64,000 bases of DNA from Bacteroidales bacterium (GTDB lineage Bacteria; Bacteroidota; Bacteroidia; Bacteroidales; F082), in NCBI GenBank assembly GCA_016281295.1, contig JAEEII010000207.1:29252-93251 (forward strand), given 5' to 3'. This document shows, piece after piece, positions 29,401 through 37,655 of this stretch (positions within the stretch are counted from its first letter, which is position 1; each line of letters begins with the position of its first letter). The position numbers and the translations under genes were made by a program. Below the pieces are notes generated by a model. That model worked only from the letters and a program-made list of their open reading frames with translations, was not told the origin of the DNA and did no database searches.

Positions 29401-31246
29401 GATAGCTGGTGGCTGAAGGAGCGATGGTGCCGTCGTGAGTGACAGTCATGCTGGTCGGGGTCTTGGTACGGACCAGCATGCTCGGGTCACCATAGAGAAT
29501 CCATGCCTGATAGGTGCCAACAGCGGATTGATCTGAACCGTAATTGTCGAAGATACCGAACAAGCCGTTGATGGAGACACCGCCCCAGGTGTGTTTGGTA
29601 CCACCGGAGCTGGAAAGCCCAGCCAAAATATCGACGCATTCGTCTTGGGCCCACATGGGTGGAATCCAAGGCTGGCTGATGTAGGACATCAGGGTGCCGA
29701 TAGCACCGGTGGGGTTGTTGTTGTTGGTGGCATTCATCCAAGCTTCAGCGAAACAGTCGCTGCTGTGGTCGTATTTACCAACCAAGCAGGCCACTGACCA
29801 GATGAAAGGCAGCTTATTCTCATTGGTCAAAGCGTTGACGTGTGAAACACTGTAACTGGCAACGCCCCACATTGTCTCTGCACCATGGTTGCAGTAGTTG
29901 ATGATACCGACACCGCTGTTGATGTCAGAAGAAATTTGTGATGCGGTGGCAGTGTATCCTGAAAGGTTCTCATAGCGTTGATAGACGGTAGAATAACCGT
30001 AGTTCAACAGGTCAGTACGGATGACGTCCATGTGCTGGTAATCGTCCTCACCATTGTGTCCGGAACCACCTTCTTTTTTGGCGATACCTTCAGCCACTTG
30101 GAGCCATGAGGCAGAAGTGGTCAGGTCGCGTTCGTAAGTGATGACACGATTGCATTGGGTGGTCACACGGGCTGCGGTGCTGGCGGAGAAACGACCGATG
30201 AAGACATCGTTGTAATTATCGCTACCAACGATCTGGCCATAAGCGTTATCGCCTTTGCCTGAATAGCTTGAACCGCCACCTGAATAGGTATAACCTGGGA
30301 TCTGGGCCACATCGCCGACGAGCAGCACGTGGGTGATGTTATTGTTGGCGTTATATTGGTTCTTGATGTAGGTCTGAATGGCTGAGTAGCTGGAACCTGC
30401 GGTGCTGGTGCCAACGATGGTGGTGTTGATACCACGGGTCTTCTTCCAGTTGACGAAGTCGGTCATGTTGCTGATGAAGTTGTCGTAGCAGATGATGAGA
30501 AGGTCTCCTTCTTCATCCAAAGCGGTGTATTTGGCCATTCCTGCCTCGTAGTTGAGGAAGTGGCGTTGATAGACACTCTTGAAGTCGGAGCTCATCTTGA
30601 CCTCGTTGCTTCTACGAGTTTCAATGACATTCTCGCCTTTGTTGTCCACCTTGTACATCTCCACGGTCATGTTGTAATACACGCGGAGGGTCTTGGTGAC
30701 AGGGTTGTAGGCGAAGGGGAATACGGCCATGTTCTGACCGCGGAAGTCACGGATGATGTAAGGATCGTGCAGTTCGAGGCTGCTGGCCGGGAAGAAAGCG
30801 TCCTTGCTGTAGCATTCACCGTAGGTGTAAGGCACAGTCTCGGGGTCGATGGTACGCGGGAAGTCGCCTTTGGAAGGAGCGACCTCGATGCCTTCAAAGT
30901 CCATGTATTGGGCATCGAGCACGCGGGCTTTCATACGGGCCTTGTCGCCGATCATCAACGGAAGACCGGTCATAGGCATGTCAGGTTCGCCGGCTTGGGC
31001 GGTGCTGAGTGACTTGGGAACGGTGATCACATAGGCTTCACCATTGGGGGTGTTGACCGCGGTGGTGTAGAAGCCAGGGACCTGAACGTTCACCTTGATG
31101 CTGTTCTCCGTGGAGGAGATGAGTTGGGTCCTGAAAGTCTCAGGCTGGTTGCTGATAACCTGGTTCCACTGAGGCTTTACCTGAAGTTGTGCGAATCCCA
31201 TCGTGCAGATGAGGGAAAGCACAAGAATCAATAAACTTTTTTTCAT
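23453..31246 (-). CDS. Rgp-like C25 cysteine peptidase with adhesin/InlB repeats and T9SS domain
   Basis: The 2597-residue gingipain-family protein has a signal peptide (1-20) and a C25 propeptide (to about 239). The catalytic domain starts at K239-Y240 with YTALDEEGD, matching the YTPVEE start of mature RgpB. Catalytic His454 (YCNHGAETMW) and Cys487 (WSVACLVGKYD) are 33 apart, as in RgpB H211/C244. Asp402 (EDDYQHM) and Trp527 (SQPWIPPM) correspond to RgpB Asp163 and Trp284 of the Arg pocket, so arginine specificity is likely. After an Ig domain come about ten divergent InlB B-repeats, two copies of an approximately 170-residue IYTAAEIG-type domain (about 915-1098 and 1515-1690) and a cleaved-adhesin module (about 1762-1940). 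Two GWNW-type units (about 2229-2395), a GECRG unit and the sorting domain (about 2515-2597) complete it. Confidence 0.9.
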   Translation of the reverse strand: MKKSLLILVLSLICTMGFAQLQVKPQWNQVISNQPETFRTQLISSTENSIKVNVQVPGFYTTAVNTPNGEAYVITVPKSLSTAQAGEPDMPMTGLPLMIGDKARMKARVLDAQYMDFEGIEVAPSKGDFPRTIDPETVPYTYGECYSKDAFFPASSLELHDPYIIRDFRGQNMAVFPFAYNPVTKTLRVYYNMTVEMYKVDNKGENVIETRRSNEVKMSSDFKSVYQRHFLNYEAGMAKYTALDEEGDLLIICYDNFISNMTDFVNWKKTRGINTTIVGTSTAGSSYSAIQTYIKNQYNANNNITHVLLVGDVAQIPGYTYSGGGSSYSGKGDNAYGQIVGSDNYNDVFIGRFSASTAARVTTQCNRVITYERDLTTSASWLQVAEGIAKKEGGSGHNGEDDYQHMDVIRTDLLNYGYSTVYQRYENLSGYTATASQISSDINSGVGIINYCNHGAETMWGVASYSVSHVNALTNENKLPFIWSVACLVGKYDHSSDCFAEAWMNATNNNNPTGAIGTLMSYISQPWIPPMWAQDECVDILAGLSSSGGTKHTWGGVSINGLFGIFDNYGSDQSAVGTYQAWILYGDPSMLVRTKTPTSMTVTHDGTIAPSATSYQVNVTNGNGAVATITDANHNILGKATVSNNKATISISGTLTVGTELTLCVYGFNKVTQLSTISVQGGTQYTITAQASPTAGGTVSGGGTYYENTSCTLTATPNTHYEFTKWTKNGTQVSTNATYTFTVTGTATYVANFTALTAHTITCATVNHGTVYANATSAYKGDIITLSSSPEAGYFFSAWSVKDASNNTITVTNNQFTMPDSNVTVSATFVPGYNITLASVMNGTISADAEGGPQGTTIHLTATPASSYVFDSWLVYKTGDVNTTVTVSNNAFTMPAYDVTVVAFFSAPSNEEITIGSTNDTIRGWTLPTHVYYNYSLTQQIYTAAEIGGAGTITAISFYYLGSSATGTASSSGARTFDIYMSSTSSSNLDSWINETSSHKVYTGSQTFNSVGWYTFTLNTPFEYDGTSNLLLTFDDNTGSYSVTSRRYFQTYSTGQNRARYVCGDDDNFDPTGATSISSGAYNVTITANNKIKLTKEVSAESASIIVSPTTLSDFTYAEAQGPSASKTVTLVGANLEANVTVTAPASYEVCLTSNGTYASSLSITPTNGNVQKMVYVRLKAGLAQGTYNNQSLTFTSGSATQTVTLNGEVTQGDGTYYAITVEANPEAGGTVTGGNTYKEGTQATLTATANSGYTFQNWTLNGSVVSSSATYSFTVYAAGNYVANFTRNSYMIQVSANPAAGGTVTGGGTYYEGTPVNIVATANTGYAFVNWTKNGTVVSTEPSYNFFVGAGGSYVANFQQLVNYSITVVQANGGTISANPTNAYPGDVIDLTVTTDNGYFFSGWNVTYGNNQPVEVSDNQFVMPNGNVTVTASFAQGFVITMADVTNGTISANKDNALPGETITLTATPETNYYLTTWLVFQTGDVRNTVPVTNNQFTMPEYDVTVFAIFKMNEIEEVTVGSGSSTNQYLPTYAYYKYCITQQIYTADEIGSAGNITAIAFKVSNSKSVTRTLDVYLKHTTKTEFTSRKDWVACSSSDKVFTGSVTFLASGWTTITFDTPFEYDGESNLLICVDDNSNSDVSSSSNASQFYVYSTNANRALRLYNDYTNYNPASLSTNGTYVTSNNQITFTISHPSSGASITATPTNMSGFSYVEGQGPSEVRSFAVIGVDLTHDITVTAPEDFEIANAINGTFGSTVTLTAESKGRETISYDFEDGYQGWTVLKGTTGDSPNNWMHNTEYPTSNNDFSTGYGYNSSDGFMLSESYISGTSNGTGTAVTPDNYLISPQVPLGGSVTFQVGVQNVSYCAEKFSLMVSTTNNTNINAFTAVQTWTYTTTATSGSEWQEYTVDLSAYSGNGYIAIRHFDCNNEWILKIDNVTINDSSSVDPDPDPTEPVIELLTANVYARLKADLAEGTYANETAVVTTDDISVNVNLNGEVLSGDVTYYTITVSADPAEGGTVTGGGRYEEGTAVYLTATPNEGYHFVNWTLNNEVACVNPTCFSTATEDRTYVAHFELNSYEVTTSVNPANAGTATGDGTFVHGNNATLTTTANTGYTFANWTKDGTVVSTDATYTFAVTEAAEYVANFTLNTYAVTATADPAVGGSIIGTGSYEHGSTATLTATPATGYFFINWTLNNEEVGTELTYSFTVNEATALVAHFGLAATQTVHLNSAWNWFSTYIDLQGAEGLATLENALGTTTTQIKGKNGYVNYSNGTWMGSLNSYDPTQMYEIRNSSEADITIIGSIINPADCPITIANGWNWVAYPVSQPMDINVALENCDSREEDVIKSRSSFSTYIDGYGWWGSLNTLNPGEGYRYNALGTGTQTFVYNDSRSELRDNITTDGNYWTPDADYAGTINVMASIPADAVVNANETVEIGAFVNGECRGSAKLMYVEPLDQYIAFMTVYGENDDVVTFNIYNEGNQFETEEEVVFTDNAIVGKATAPFMLHISTTNSLSCFPNPVNKGEQLTVELNGQVDLNGATLQVYNTVGSLIRTESISQSSKTIEGMQTSGIYTVKVTDAQGNVYFGKVVVR
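25425..25960 (-). repeat. cleaved-adhesin module, copy 1 (nested in an Ig-like domain)
   Basis: It encodes YDFEDGYQGWTVLKG through IRHFDCNNEWILKIDNVTI, the gingipain cleaved-adhesin/hemagglutinin domain. It interrupts an Ig-like domain whose two halves (FGSTVTLTA before, ANVYARLKADLAEGTY after) are continuous in other copies of that domain. Confidence 0.75.
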
Positions 31247-31286
31247 TATGTATAAATTAAATTAGTGATTTCAAAAAATATAAGGG

Positions 31287-31312
31287 GGCGTCGGCAGTTT
31301 TCTGCCGACGCC
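31287..31312 (-). terminator. GC-rich hairpin between two C25 genes
   Basis: GGCGTCGGCAG and its exact complement enclose a four-base loop in a 75-nt gap. On the minus strand only a broken T-rich stretch follows, so it may attenuate rather than end transcription into the gene starting at 31246. Confidence 0.6.
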
Positions 31313-31321
31313 AAAAAGATA

Positions 31322-34300
31322 TTATCTCACAATAAGCTTGCCAAAGTAGGTGTTGCCTTGAGCATCGGTGACTTTCACGGTGTAGATGCCGGAGGTCGTA
31401 ATGCCATCGAGTGCGTTGACGTTTTGTTCAGTGCGGATGTTGGCACCATAAGCGTTGTAAATGTCAATGCGGACGTTGTTCAAGTTGAGACCTGACTGGA
31501 GGCTGAGGGTCACATCCTGGCCTTTATCCACCGGGTTGGGGAAGAGGACGAGGTTGTCGTTGAAGCTCGGATGGAGGACGAACGGTTCGGTGACCTTGCC
31601 CACCACCATGTTGTTGGTGTAGCTGACTTGTTCATTGGCATCGAAAGTCTCGCCATTGTTGTAAACCTTGAAGCTGACTTCATCGTCATCCTCGCCGAAG
31701 ACGGTCATGAAGGCCACATATTGGTTGGCGGGTTCCACATACATCAGCTTGGCAGCGCCACGGCATTCGCCGTTGACGAAGGCACCAATCTCCACATCCT
31801 CGGAGAGGGTGAGGTTGGCAGCGTCAACAGTGACCATCATGCTGGCGTTGTTGGCATAACGCTCGGAAGCAGGTGTCCAGAACGTATTGGCATTGTTTTC
31901 AGCAACGCCGTTGTACTTGGCACCAGTCTGGTAGGTGAAGGTGACCGTGCTGCCATTACTCTTGTACATGTAGCCGCTGCCAGGAGTCAAGGCCTCCAAT
32001 GAGCCCCACCAGCCGTATCCTTCCACGTAGGTAGCGTAGGCGTTACGGCCTTTGATCATGTCGTTGTTGGCAGGAGTGAATCCGCTCAAAGCAGTGCTGA
32101 GGTTGACGGTCTCATTGCTCGGATAGCCGATCCAGTTCCAACCACTGTTAAGTGTGATCGGATGGTCTGCCGGGTTGGCAAGGACGCTGTTGACAACGAG
32201 GTTGTCGGTGTTGGTGACTCTGATTTCGTACATCGATGCGTTGTCGAGAGTGGTCAAATTGCCCATCCATTGGCCGTTGCTGTAGGTGACATAAGCGTTC
32301 TTGCCCTTGATTTGGATACCGTTGGTGCCCAAAGCTTCTTCGATGAGAGCGAGGCCGTTCAGACCCATTTCAATATAGGTGGAGAACCAGTTCCAACCAG
32401 CGATGATAGGCTGGGTTTGGGTAGCGGCGACACCGAAGTTGGCCACGAGGTCTCTGTTGCTGTCGGCAGTGAAGTAATAGTTGGCTTCGGTGGAGACTTC
32501 CACTCCGTTCTCAGTCCAGTTGATGAACACATAGCCAGCGTTAGGCGTGGCGATGAGGTGCGGTGTGGCTTGATCCTCATAGATGCCTGCGCCTTCGATG
32601 GTGCCACCTTCAGCCGGGTTGGCTGTGGCGGTGATGGTGTAGGTGGTCTTCGAGAAGTTGGCCGTGTAGTCGGCTGACTCATTGACGGTGAATGTGTAGG
32701 TGGAGTTGGTGCTCACTATAGTGCCGTCCTTTGTCCAGTTGGTGAAGGTGTAGCCTGTTGAGGCGGTGGCTGTAATGGTGCAGCTTTGACCTGCTTCAAA
32801 GGTGCCGCCACCAGTGACAGTACCTGCATTGGTCGGATTGGCCTTGACAACGATGGTATAGGAAGGAGTCTCTTCTGTGAAATTGGCTACGAGGTCGGTG
32901 TCGCCTGTGACGGTGAAGGTATAGTTGGCGTTGGACGATACCACACTGCCGTTTTCAGTCCAGTTCACGAAATGATATCCCGTGTTGGCCGTGGCGGTCA
33001 CAGTGCAGGATTCGCCATAGTAGTAGTTGCCTTCGCTGTTGGAGTGGGACTCGCCTTCCACGATGGTGATATCGTCGATATAGAGCAAATGCTGGTCATT
33101 GCAGTCATAGTGACGGATAGCCACATAACCCATGCCGCTGTAGGAACTCAGGTCGACGGTATATTCATGCCAGCTGTTATCCTCCAACGTAACTGTCAAG
33201 CTGGTAGGACTGAAGCTGTTGACGCTGGTGTTGCCTGACTCGGAGACATACACGGTGAACTTCTCAGCAGGATAATTGCTCATTCGTGCGCAGGCATAGA
33301 AGGTGATGCTTCCACCTAAACGAATTTGCGGTGAAACGAGGTAGTTGTCGGGAGTGACAGCTCCTGTAGCGGTACCTCCAGAGGTAGCAGCGGAGATGTA
33401 AGATTCAGACAGCATCATACCCGTAGAAGAGTTATGACATTCAGGAACGATTTGACTTCCGTTGGAGTCGTATGCTGTGTATGCTGTGTTATGCATCCAG
33501 TTGTGTGATGAAGTGCCGGAATTGCCTTTCAGGACCGTCCAGCCTTGTGTGCCGTCTTCAAAGTCGTAGGTAAGATCGTCTCTGTTGCCCTTAGCAGCGA
33601 AGGAGACTTCACCACCTTCTGCCGGGTTGGCGGTGGCGGTGACGGTATAGCTGTTCAGCGTGAAGTTGGCCACGTAGGCAGCACTCTCAGTCACGGTGAA
33701 GCTATAGGTGGCATTGGAGGAGATCACAGTGCCGTTCTTCGTCCAGTTGGTGAAGGTGTAACCCGTGTTGGCCGTAGCGGTCAGCGTGCAGGTGTTGTTC
33801 AGGTTGAAGCTGCCAGTGCCGCTCACGGTACCGCCTTCTGTCGGGTTGGCGGTGGCGGTGATGGTGTAGGTGTTCATCGTGAAGTTGGCGACGTAGGTGG
33901 CGTTTTCTGACACAGTGAAGCTATAGGTGGCGCTAGTGGAGACCACGCTGCCGTTCTTGGTCCAGTTGGCGAAGGTGTAGCCGTTATTGGCCGTGGCGGT
34001 GAGGGTGCAGGTGCTGTTCTCATAGAATTGGCCTGCGCCGGTCACGGTACCACCAGCGGTCGGGTTGGCATTTGCAGTGATGGTGAATAAGGTGCCGCTA
34101 CCTTGAGTGGCATAACCACTGAGGGTCACTGAAGCACTGGTGCTGCCAGAGGCAATGGTCATGCTGCCATTGATGTTGCCCGGGGTGGCGTTGGATGACA
34201 GACGCACATAAAGGGTCTGGCGGAGGCTGCCGTTGGAAGGTGTCAGCGTCAGCGATGAGGAATAGCTGCCGTTGTTGGAGGTGCTGACCTCGAAACCAGT

Positions 34301-37300
34301 AGTGGTGGTGACGGTGACATTGCTCTGCAAGTTGCTGCCGATCACAGCCACAGTTTGAGCGGTGGAGGCGGAGACACCACCAACAGCTTCAAATCCAGAA
34401 AGGCTGGTCGGTGACACAGAGAGGTAACCCTCGGTGCTGGGCATTTCCTTGGTGAACTTAATCTGGCTGTTGTATTTCACCGAATTAGCCGTGTAGGAGT
34501 TGCTACCCGTAGCAGAGGGATTGTTGCTGTCATTATAGTAGTAGATGGCTCTATTGGCATTGGTGGAATAGGTATAGAAGCTATACTGGCTAGAGTAAGA
34601 GCCCGTGTTGTCATCAACGGTGAGCAACAGGTTACTGGAACCATCATAAGCGAATGGAGTGCTCAGCGTGATGGTATTCCATCCTTGAGAGAAGTTAACG
34701 GAACCCTCGAACACCTTGTTGCTGGTGGATTGGGTCTGCCATGCCGTGATGGTGGAATTGGAGGTGTGAGTCATGTAAATACCCAAAGTTCTGCTTCCGG
34801 AGGCAGTAGAGCTGCTGTAGTAGAAGCTGATAGCGGTAATGGTACCTGCATCGCCCACTTCAGCTTTCGTGTAAATCTGTTGTGTCAATGAGTATTTGTA
34901 ATACACATTGGTGGGCAAGTAGCTGCCGTTAGTGGTCGTTGTTCCACTACCCACAGTCACGTCAGCTTCTGTGATCTTAGTGAAGATGGCACTCACAGTA
35001 ACAGGATAGTTAGGCATGGTGAAGCTGTTGCCGTTGACGGTGACGCTGGTGTTCAGATCGCCCGTCTTGTAAACCACCCAGCTGTCGAAGGCATAACCTG
35101 AGGCAGGTGTAGCGGTCAGGTTGATGGTGGTGCCTTGCAGGGCGTATTCGGGTTCAGCAGCGATAGTGCCGTTCATCACCGAAGCCAAGGTGACTTGCAT
35201 ACCGGCGACGAAGGTGGCGGTCACGGTCACGTTGCCTGCAGGCATGGTGAAGGTGTTGTTGGTCACCGTGATGTTGGTGTTGCCAGATTTGACCGTCCAT
35301 GAAGAGAGGCAGTAGCCCGTTTCAGGAGTAGCGGTCAGGGTAACCTGTTGATTGGCGTAGGCCTTGGCAGGAGCAGTGATGGTACCATGCTGAGGTTGGG
35401 TAACGGTGATGTTGTATTGCGTGCCGCCGACGATTTCGATGGTGCCGAAATAGGGCTGGTATTGCTGGCGAGTGACCACCACATAAAGCGTGCCGCTGGT
35501 GGGGATGGCATTGGTGAAGTTCACCGTGGCCACACCCGATGAGTTGGCCTCGGCAACACCGTAGATGACCGAGCTGTTGTCGGTGACAGCGACGTAGGAA
35601 CCAGCCACTGCGTTAACGGTGATGGAGCTGGTACCAGGGGTGACTGTGCTGGGAATCGTCACGGTGTTTGTTTCCGGCTTGGTGATGTAAGGCATCACGG
35701 AACCGTCGCCAAAGGTGTGGTAGAACTGGAAGTAATAATGGGCCGAGTTGTTACAGTCGCCGTCAGTGACGCTACTGGTGGTGTTGCCATTGGTGACAGC
35801 CTGTTGCACAGCGAGGTTGCCAAGATACATCAGTGAGGATGCGGAGTTCCAATATTGGTCTTGGAACATCACATCGTAAACACCTTTCGAGGAGGCTGAT
35901 GTGGTAGGATAGTTGCCGGCTGAATAGGAGTGAGCTCCAACAGCCCAGTAGAAGTCCTCATACCAATAGGAATAGGGTGAGCAGCCAACGTAGGCTATAG
36001 CACCAGCATTGGGAACACGAATCATGGTCTCGGCAAAGCAGGCGTTGGTGCCAATGGAAGAGCCGGGAGAATAAGTGGTGGTGGTGTTGTTGAAGTTACC
36101 AGTGAGGCAACAGTTTCCAACTCCGAAGAAATACTTGCCGGTGTTGGTCAAGGTGGCAACGTGAGCTGCCGTCATTTGGGGCTGATACCATTCCTGCTTG
36201 TCGCCGTGAGCGGTATAATTCAAGAAGCAGACACCATTGTTGATGCCGTTATAGACACCATTGTTGGTGCCGCTATAACCAGCTGACGATGACGTTGAAA
36301 CCGTGGCACTGATAGTGCCACTCCCGAAGCCGCCGTAGGTAGTGTTGCTTGATTTGAAGTAATAGTTGGTGGCATAGTTAATGGTTGGTTTGGCCACTCT
36401 GCTTGTCCAGTTCGAGTCCCAACCGCCGACGAGAATCACATTGTTCAAATAGTTACCGCCATCGGTGAACTCATATTTTTCGTATGTCAACACCTTGTTA
36501 ATATAATTGGCCAAGTGGGTAGTGTTCTCAACAGAGATACGACTGTAGTACATATCCGGGAAATAGTTGCTCGTGCTTGACGAGAAGTTGACACTTGCAT
36601 AACCAAGGTCTGAAGCGCAATTGCCGATTGAAGAGTCAATGTTTTTATTCATATATTGCGGCACTTGTCCCGTGTCACCAATCACAATCAGATAGGTGTA
36701 GGCATTGCCGGCTGAAACTGAGGCGTTGTATTTGGTCTTAATGAACGATGCAATATTGGCTGCGGTAGTGCCTGTCTCATCAGTGTAATAGATGTCAACA
36801 TAGTAACCTTTCTGAAGTTTCCATTGCAGCCAGCTGTTCAGTGAACTGTTGTTCTTGAAACCTGAGTAGCAAATCACGAGCATCTTTACGGGCGCGTTGT
36901 ACATGTCGGGATGGTCGGTATAAGCATCTTTAGTGCCACCTGTCAGCATGTCGATGTTGAAGATCTCGTCATAGACGCTAGTGAAGGCAGGGCTGAAAGT
37001 GTTCTTAAACATCTCTGCCGTGCTTTCGGCATCGCCGTTTTGGAAGTCCACGTTCACCTCAATGTCGTTATACACCTTCACGGTGCCAGTGGCAGGGTTG
37101 TAGCGAACGGGTTGCACGATGAGTCGGCCGAGCGTGATGCCACGCATGGTGCCGAGCACCTCGACCATGGCAATCGGATCGTCGTTGTAGCTGTTACGGG
37201 CGTATGCGGCCTCATTGTAGGCATATTCCACAGTGCTCGGTTCCACGTCTTTACGGATGGGAGCCTGCATGGCGGAGACCTTGCCGATGCCATAGTCACT

Positions 37301-37630
37301 CAAAGTGTATGACGTTTCGGAATGGGTGCCTACCGTAACAATGGGTGTAGCCCCCGTGGGAATGGCGATGAGCCTTGTGAACATGGGCAGCTGCGGTTCG
37401 CCCACGTTGCCGTTGGGATAGGTTCCTTCGATGTGGATTTCTGAGAACTCACCACGAGTGGTCTCGACTTTGTCAGCGTCAAGGCTTGAGAATGAGAAAA
37501 CGGCCTTGAGGCTTGTCATGTCGCTCTTTTGGCATTCCGCCTTGTCAACAGAGCGGAACTGGATCTTGGACTGGGCATATCCGATGGTGCCGAGTACCAA
37601 GGTCAAAACAATTAAAAATACTTTTTTCAT
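31322..37630 (-). CDS. Kgp-like C25 cysteine peptidase with adhesin/InlB repeats and T9SS domain
   Basis: The 2102-residue protein has a signal peptide (1-20), a Kgp-like propeptide and a catalytic domain beginning near K234-D235 (DAYTDHPDMYNAPVKML, compare DVYTDHGDLYNTPVRML in Kgp). Catalytic His475 (NYTAHGDKQEW) and Cys508 of GNCCLTGNF are 33 apart. Asp559 in SYWYEDFYW matches Kgp Asp516, which binds lysine, so Lys specificity is likely. Next come about eight InlB-type repeats, one IYTKAEVG-type domain, an Ig-like domain, a cleaved-adhesin module nested in a repeat (about 1344-1528), two GWNW units, a GECRG unit and the sorting domain ending GIYTVKVTDAQGNTYFGKLI. The ATG is 25 nt after the PPAD-like stop, so the two are co-transcribed. 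Confidence 0.9.
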   Translation of the reverse strand: MKKVFLIVLTLVLGTIGYAQSKIQFRSVDKAECQKSDMTSLKAVFSFSSLDADKVETTRGEFSEIHIEGTYPNGNVGEPQLPMFTRLIAIPTGATPIVTVGTHSETSYTLSDYGIGKVSAMQAPIRKDVEPSTVEYAYNEAAYARNSYNDDPIAMVEVLGTMRGITLGRLIVQPVRYNPATGTVKVYNDIEVNVDFQNGDAESTAEMFKNTFSPAFTSVYDEIFNIDMLTGGTKDAYTDHPDMYNAPVKMLVICYSGFKNNSSLNSWLQWKLQKGYYVDIYYTDETGTTAANIASFIKTKYNASVSAGNAYTYLIVIGDTGQVPQYMNKNIDSSIGNCASDLGYASVNFSSSTSNYFPDMYYSRISVENTTHLANYINKVLTYEKYEFTDGGNYLNNVILVGGWDSNWTSRVAKPTINYATNYYFKSSNTTYGGFGSGTISATVSTSSSAGYSGTNNGVYNGINNGVCFLNYTAHGDKQEWYQPQMTAAHVATLTNTGKYFFGVGNCCLTGNFNNTTTTYSPGSSIGTNACFAETMIRVPNAGAIAYVGCSPYSYWYEDFYWAVGAHSYSAGNYPTTSASSKGVYDVMFQDQYWNSASSLMYLGNLAVQQAVTNGNTTSSVTDGDCNNSAHYYFQFYHTFGDGSVMPYITKPETNTVTIPSTVTPGTSSITVNAVAGSYVAVTDNSSVIYGVAEANSSGVATVNFTNAIPTSGTLYVVVTRQQYQPYFGTIEIVGGTQYNITVTQPQHGTITAPAKAYANQQVTLTATPETGYCLSSWTVKSGNTNITVTNNTFTMPAGNVTVTATFVAGMQVTLASVMNGTIAAEPEYALQGTTINLTATPASGYAFDSWVVYKTGDLNTSVTVNGNSFTMPNYPVTVSAIFTKITEADVTVGSGTTTTNGSYLPTNVYYKYSLTQQIYTKAEVGDAGTITAISFYYSSSTASGSRTLGIYMTHTSNSTITAWQTQSTSNKVFEGSVNFSQGWNTITLSTPFAYDGSSNLLLTVDDNTGSYSSQYSFYTYSTNANRAIYYYNDSNNPSATGSNSYTANSVKYNSQIKFTKEMPSTEGYLSVSPTSLSGFEAVGGVSASTAQTVAVIGSNLQSNVTVTTTTGFEVSTSNNGSYSSSLTLTPSNGSLRQTLYVRLSSNATPGNINGSMTIASGSTSASVTLSGYATQGSGTLFTITANANPTAGGTVTGAGQFYENSTCTLTATANNGYTFANWTKNGSVVSTSATYSFTVSENATYVANFTMNTYTITATANPTEGGTVSGTGSFNLNNTCTLTATANTGYTFTNWTKNGTVISSNATYSFTVTESAAYVANFTLNSYTVTATANPAEGGEVSFAAKGNRDDLTYDFEDGTQGWTVLKGNSGTSSHNWMHNTAYTAYDSNGSQIVPECHNSSTGMMLSESYISAATSGGTATGAVTPDNYLVSPQIRLGGSITFYACARMSNYPAEKFTVYVSESGNTSVNSFSPTSLTVTLEDNSWHEYTVDLSSYSGMGYVAIRHYDCNDQHLLYIDDITIVEGESHSNSEGNYYYGESCTVTATANTGYHFVNWTENGSVVSSNANYTFTVTGDTDLVANFTEETPSYTIVVKANPTNAGTVTGGGTFEAGQSCTITATASTGYTFTNWTKDGTIVSTNSTYTFTVNESADYTANFSKTTYTITATANPAEGGTIEGAGIYEDQATPHLIATPNAGYVFINWTENGVEVSTEANYYFTADSNRDLVANFGVAATQTQPIIAGWNWFSTYIEMGLNGLALIEEALGTNGIQIKGKNAYVTYSNGQWMGNLTTLDNASMYEIRVTNTDNLVVNSVLANPADHPITLNSGWNWIGYPSNETVNLSTALSGFTPANNDMIKGRNAYATYVEGYGWWGSLEALTPGSGYMYKSNGSTVTFTYQTGAKYNGVAENNANTFWTPASERYANNASMMVTVDAANLTLSEDVEIGAFVNGECRGAAKLMYVEPANQYVAFMTVFGEDDDEVSFKVYNNGETFDANEQVSYTNNMVVGKVTEPFVLHPSFNDNLVLFPNPVDKGQDVTLSLQSGLNLNNVRIDIYNAYGANIRTEQNVNALDGITTSGIYTVKVTDAQGNTYFGKLIVR
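33046..33601 (-). repeat. cleaved-adhesin module, copy 2 (nested in an InlB-type repeat)
   Basis: It encodes YDFEDGTQGWTVLKG through IRHYDCNDQHLLYIDDITI. It splits an InlB B-repeat: the first strands (TVTATANPAEGGEVS) come before it and the rest (YYYGESCTVTATANTGYHF) after it. The module is clearly related to copy 1. Confidence 0.75.
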
Positions 37631-37655
37631 AGATAAAATTTATATTGAGTTGTTA

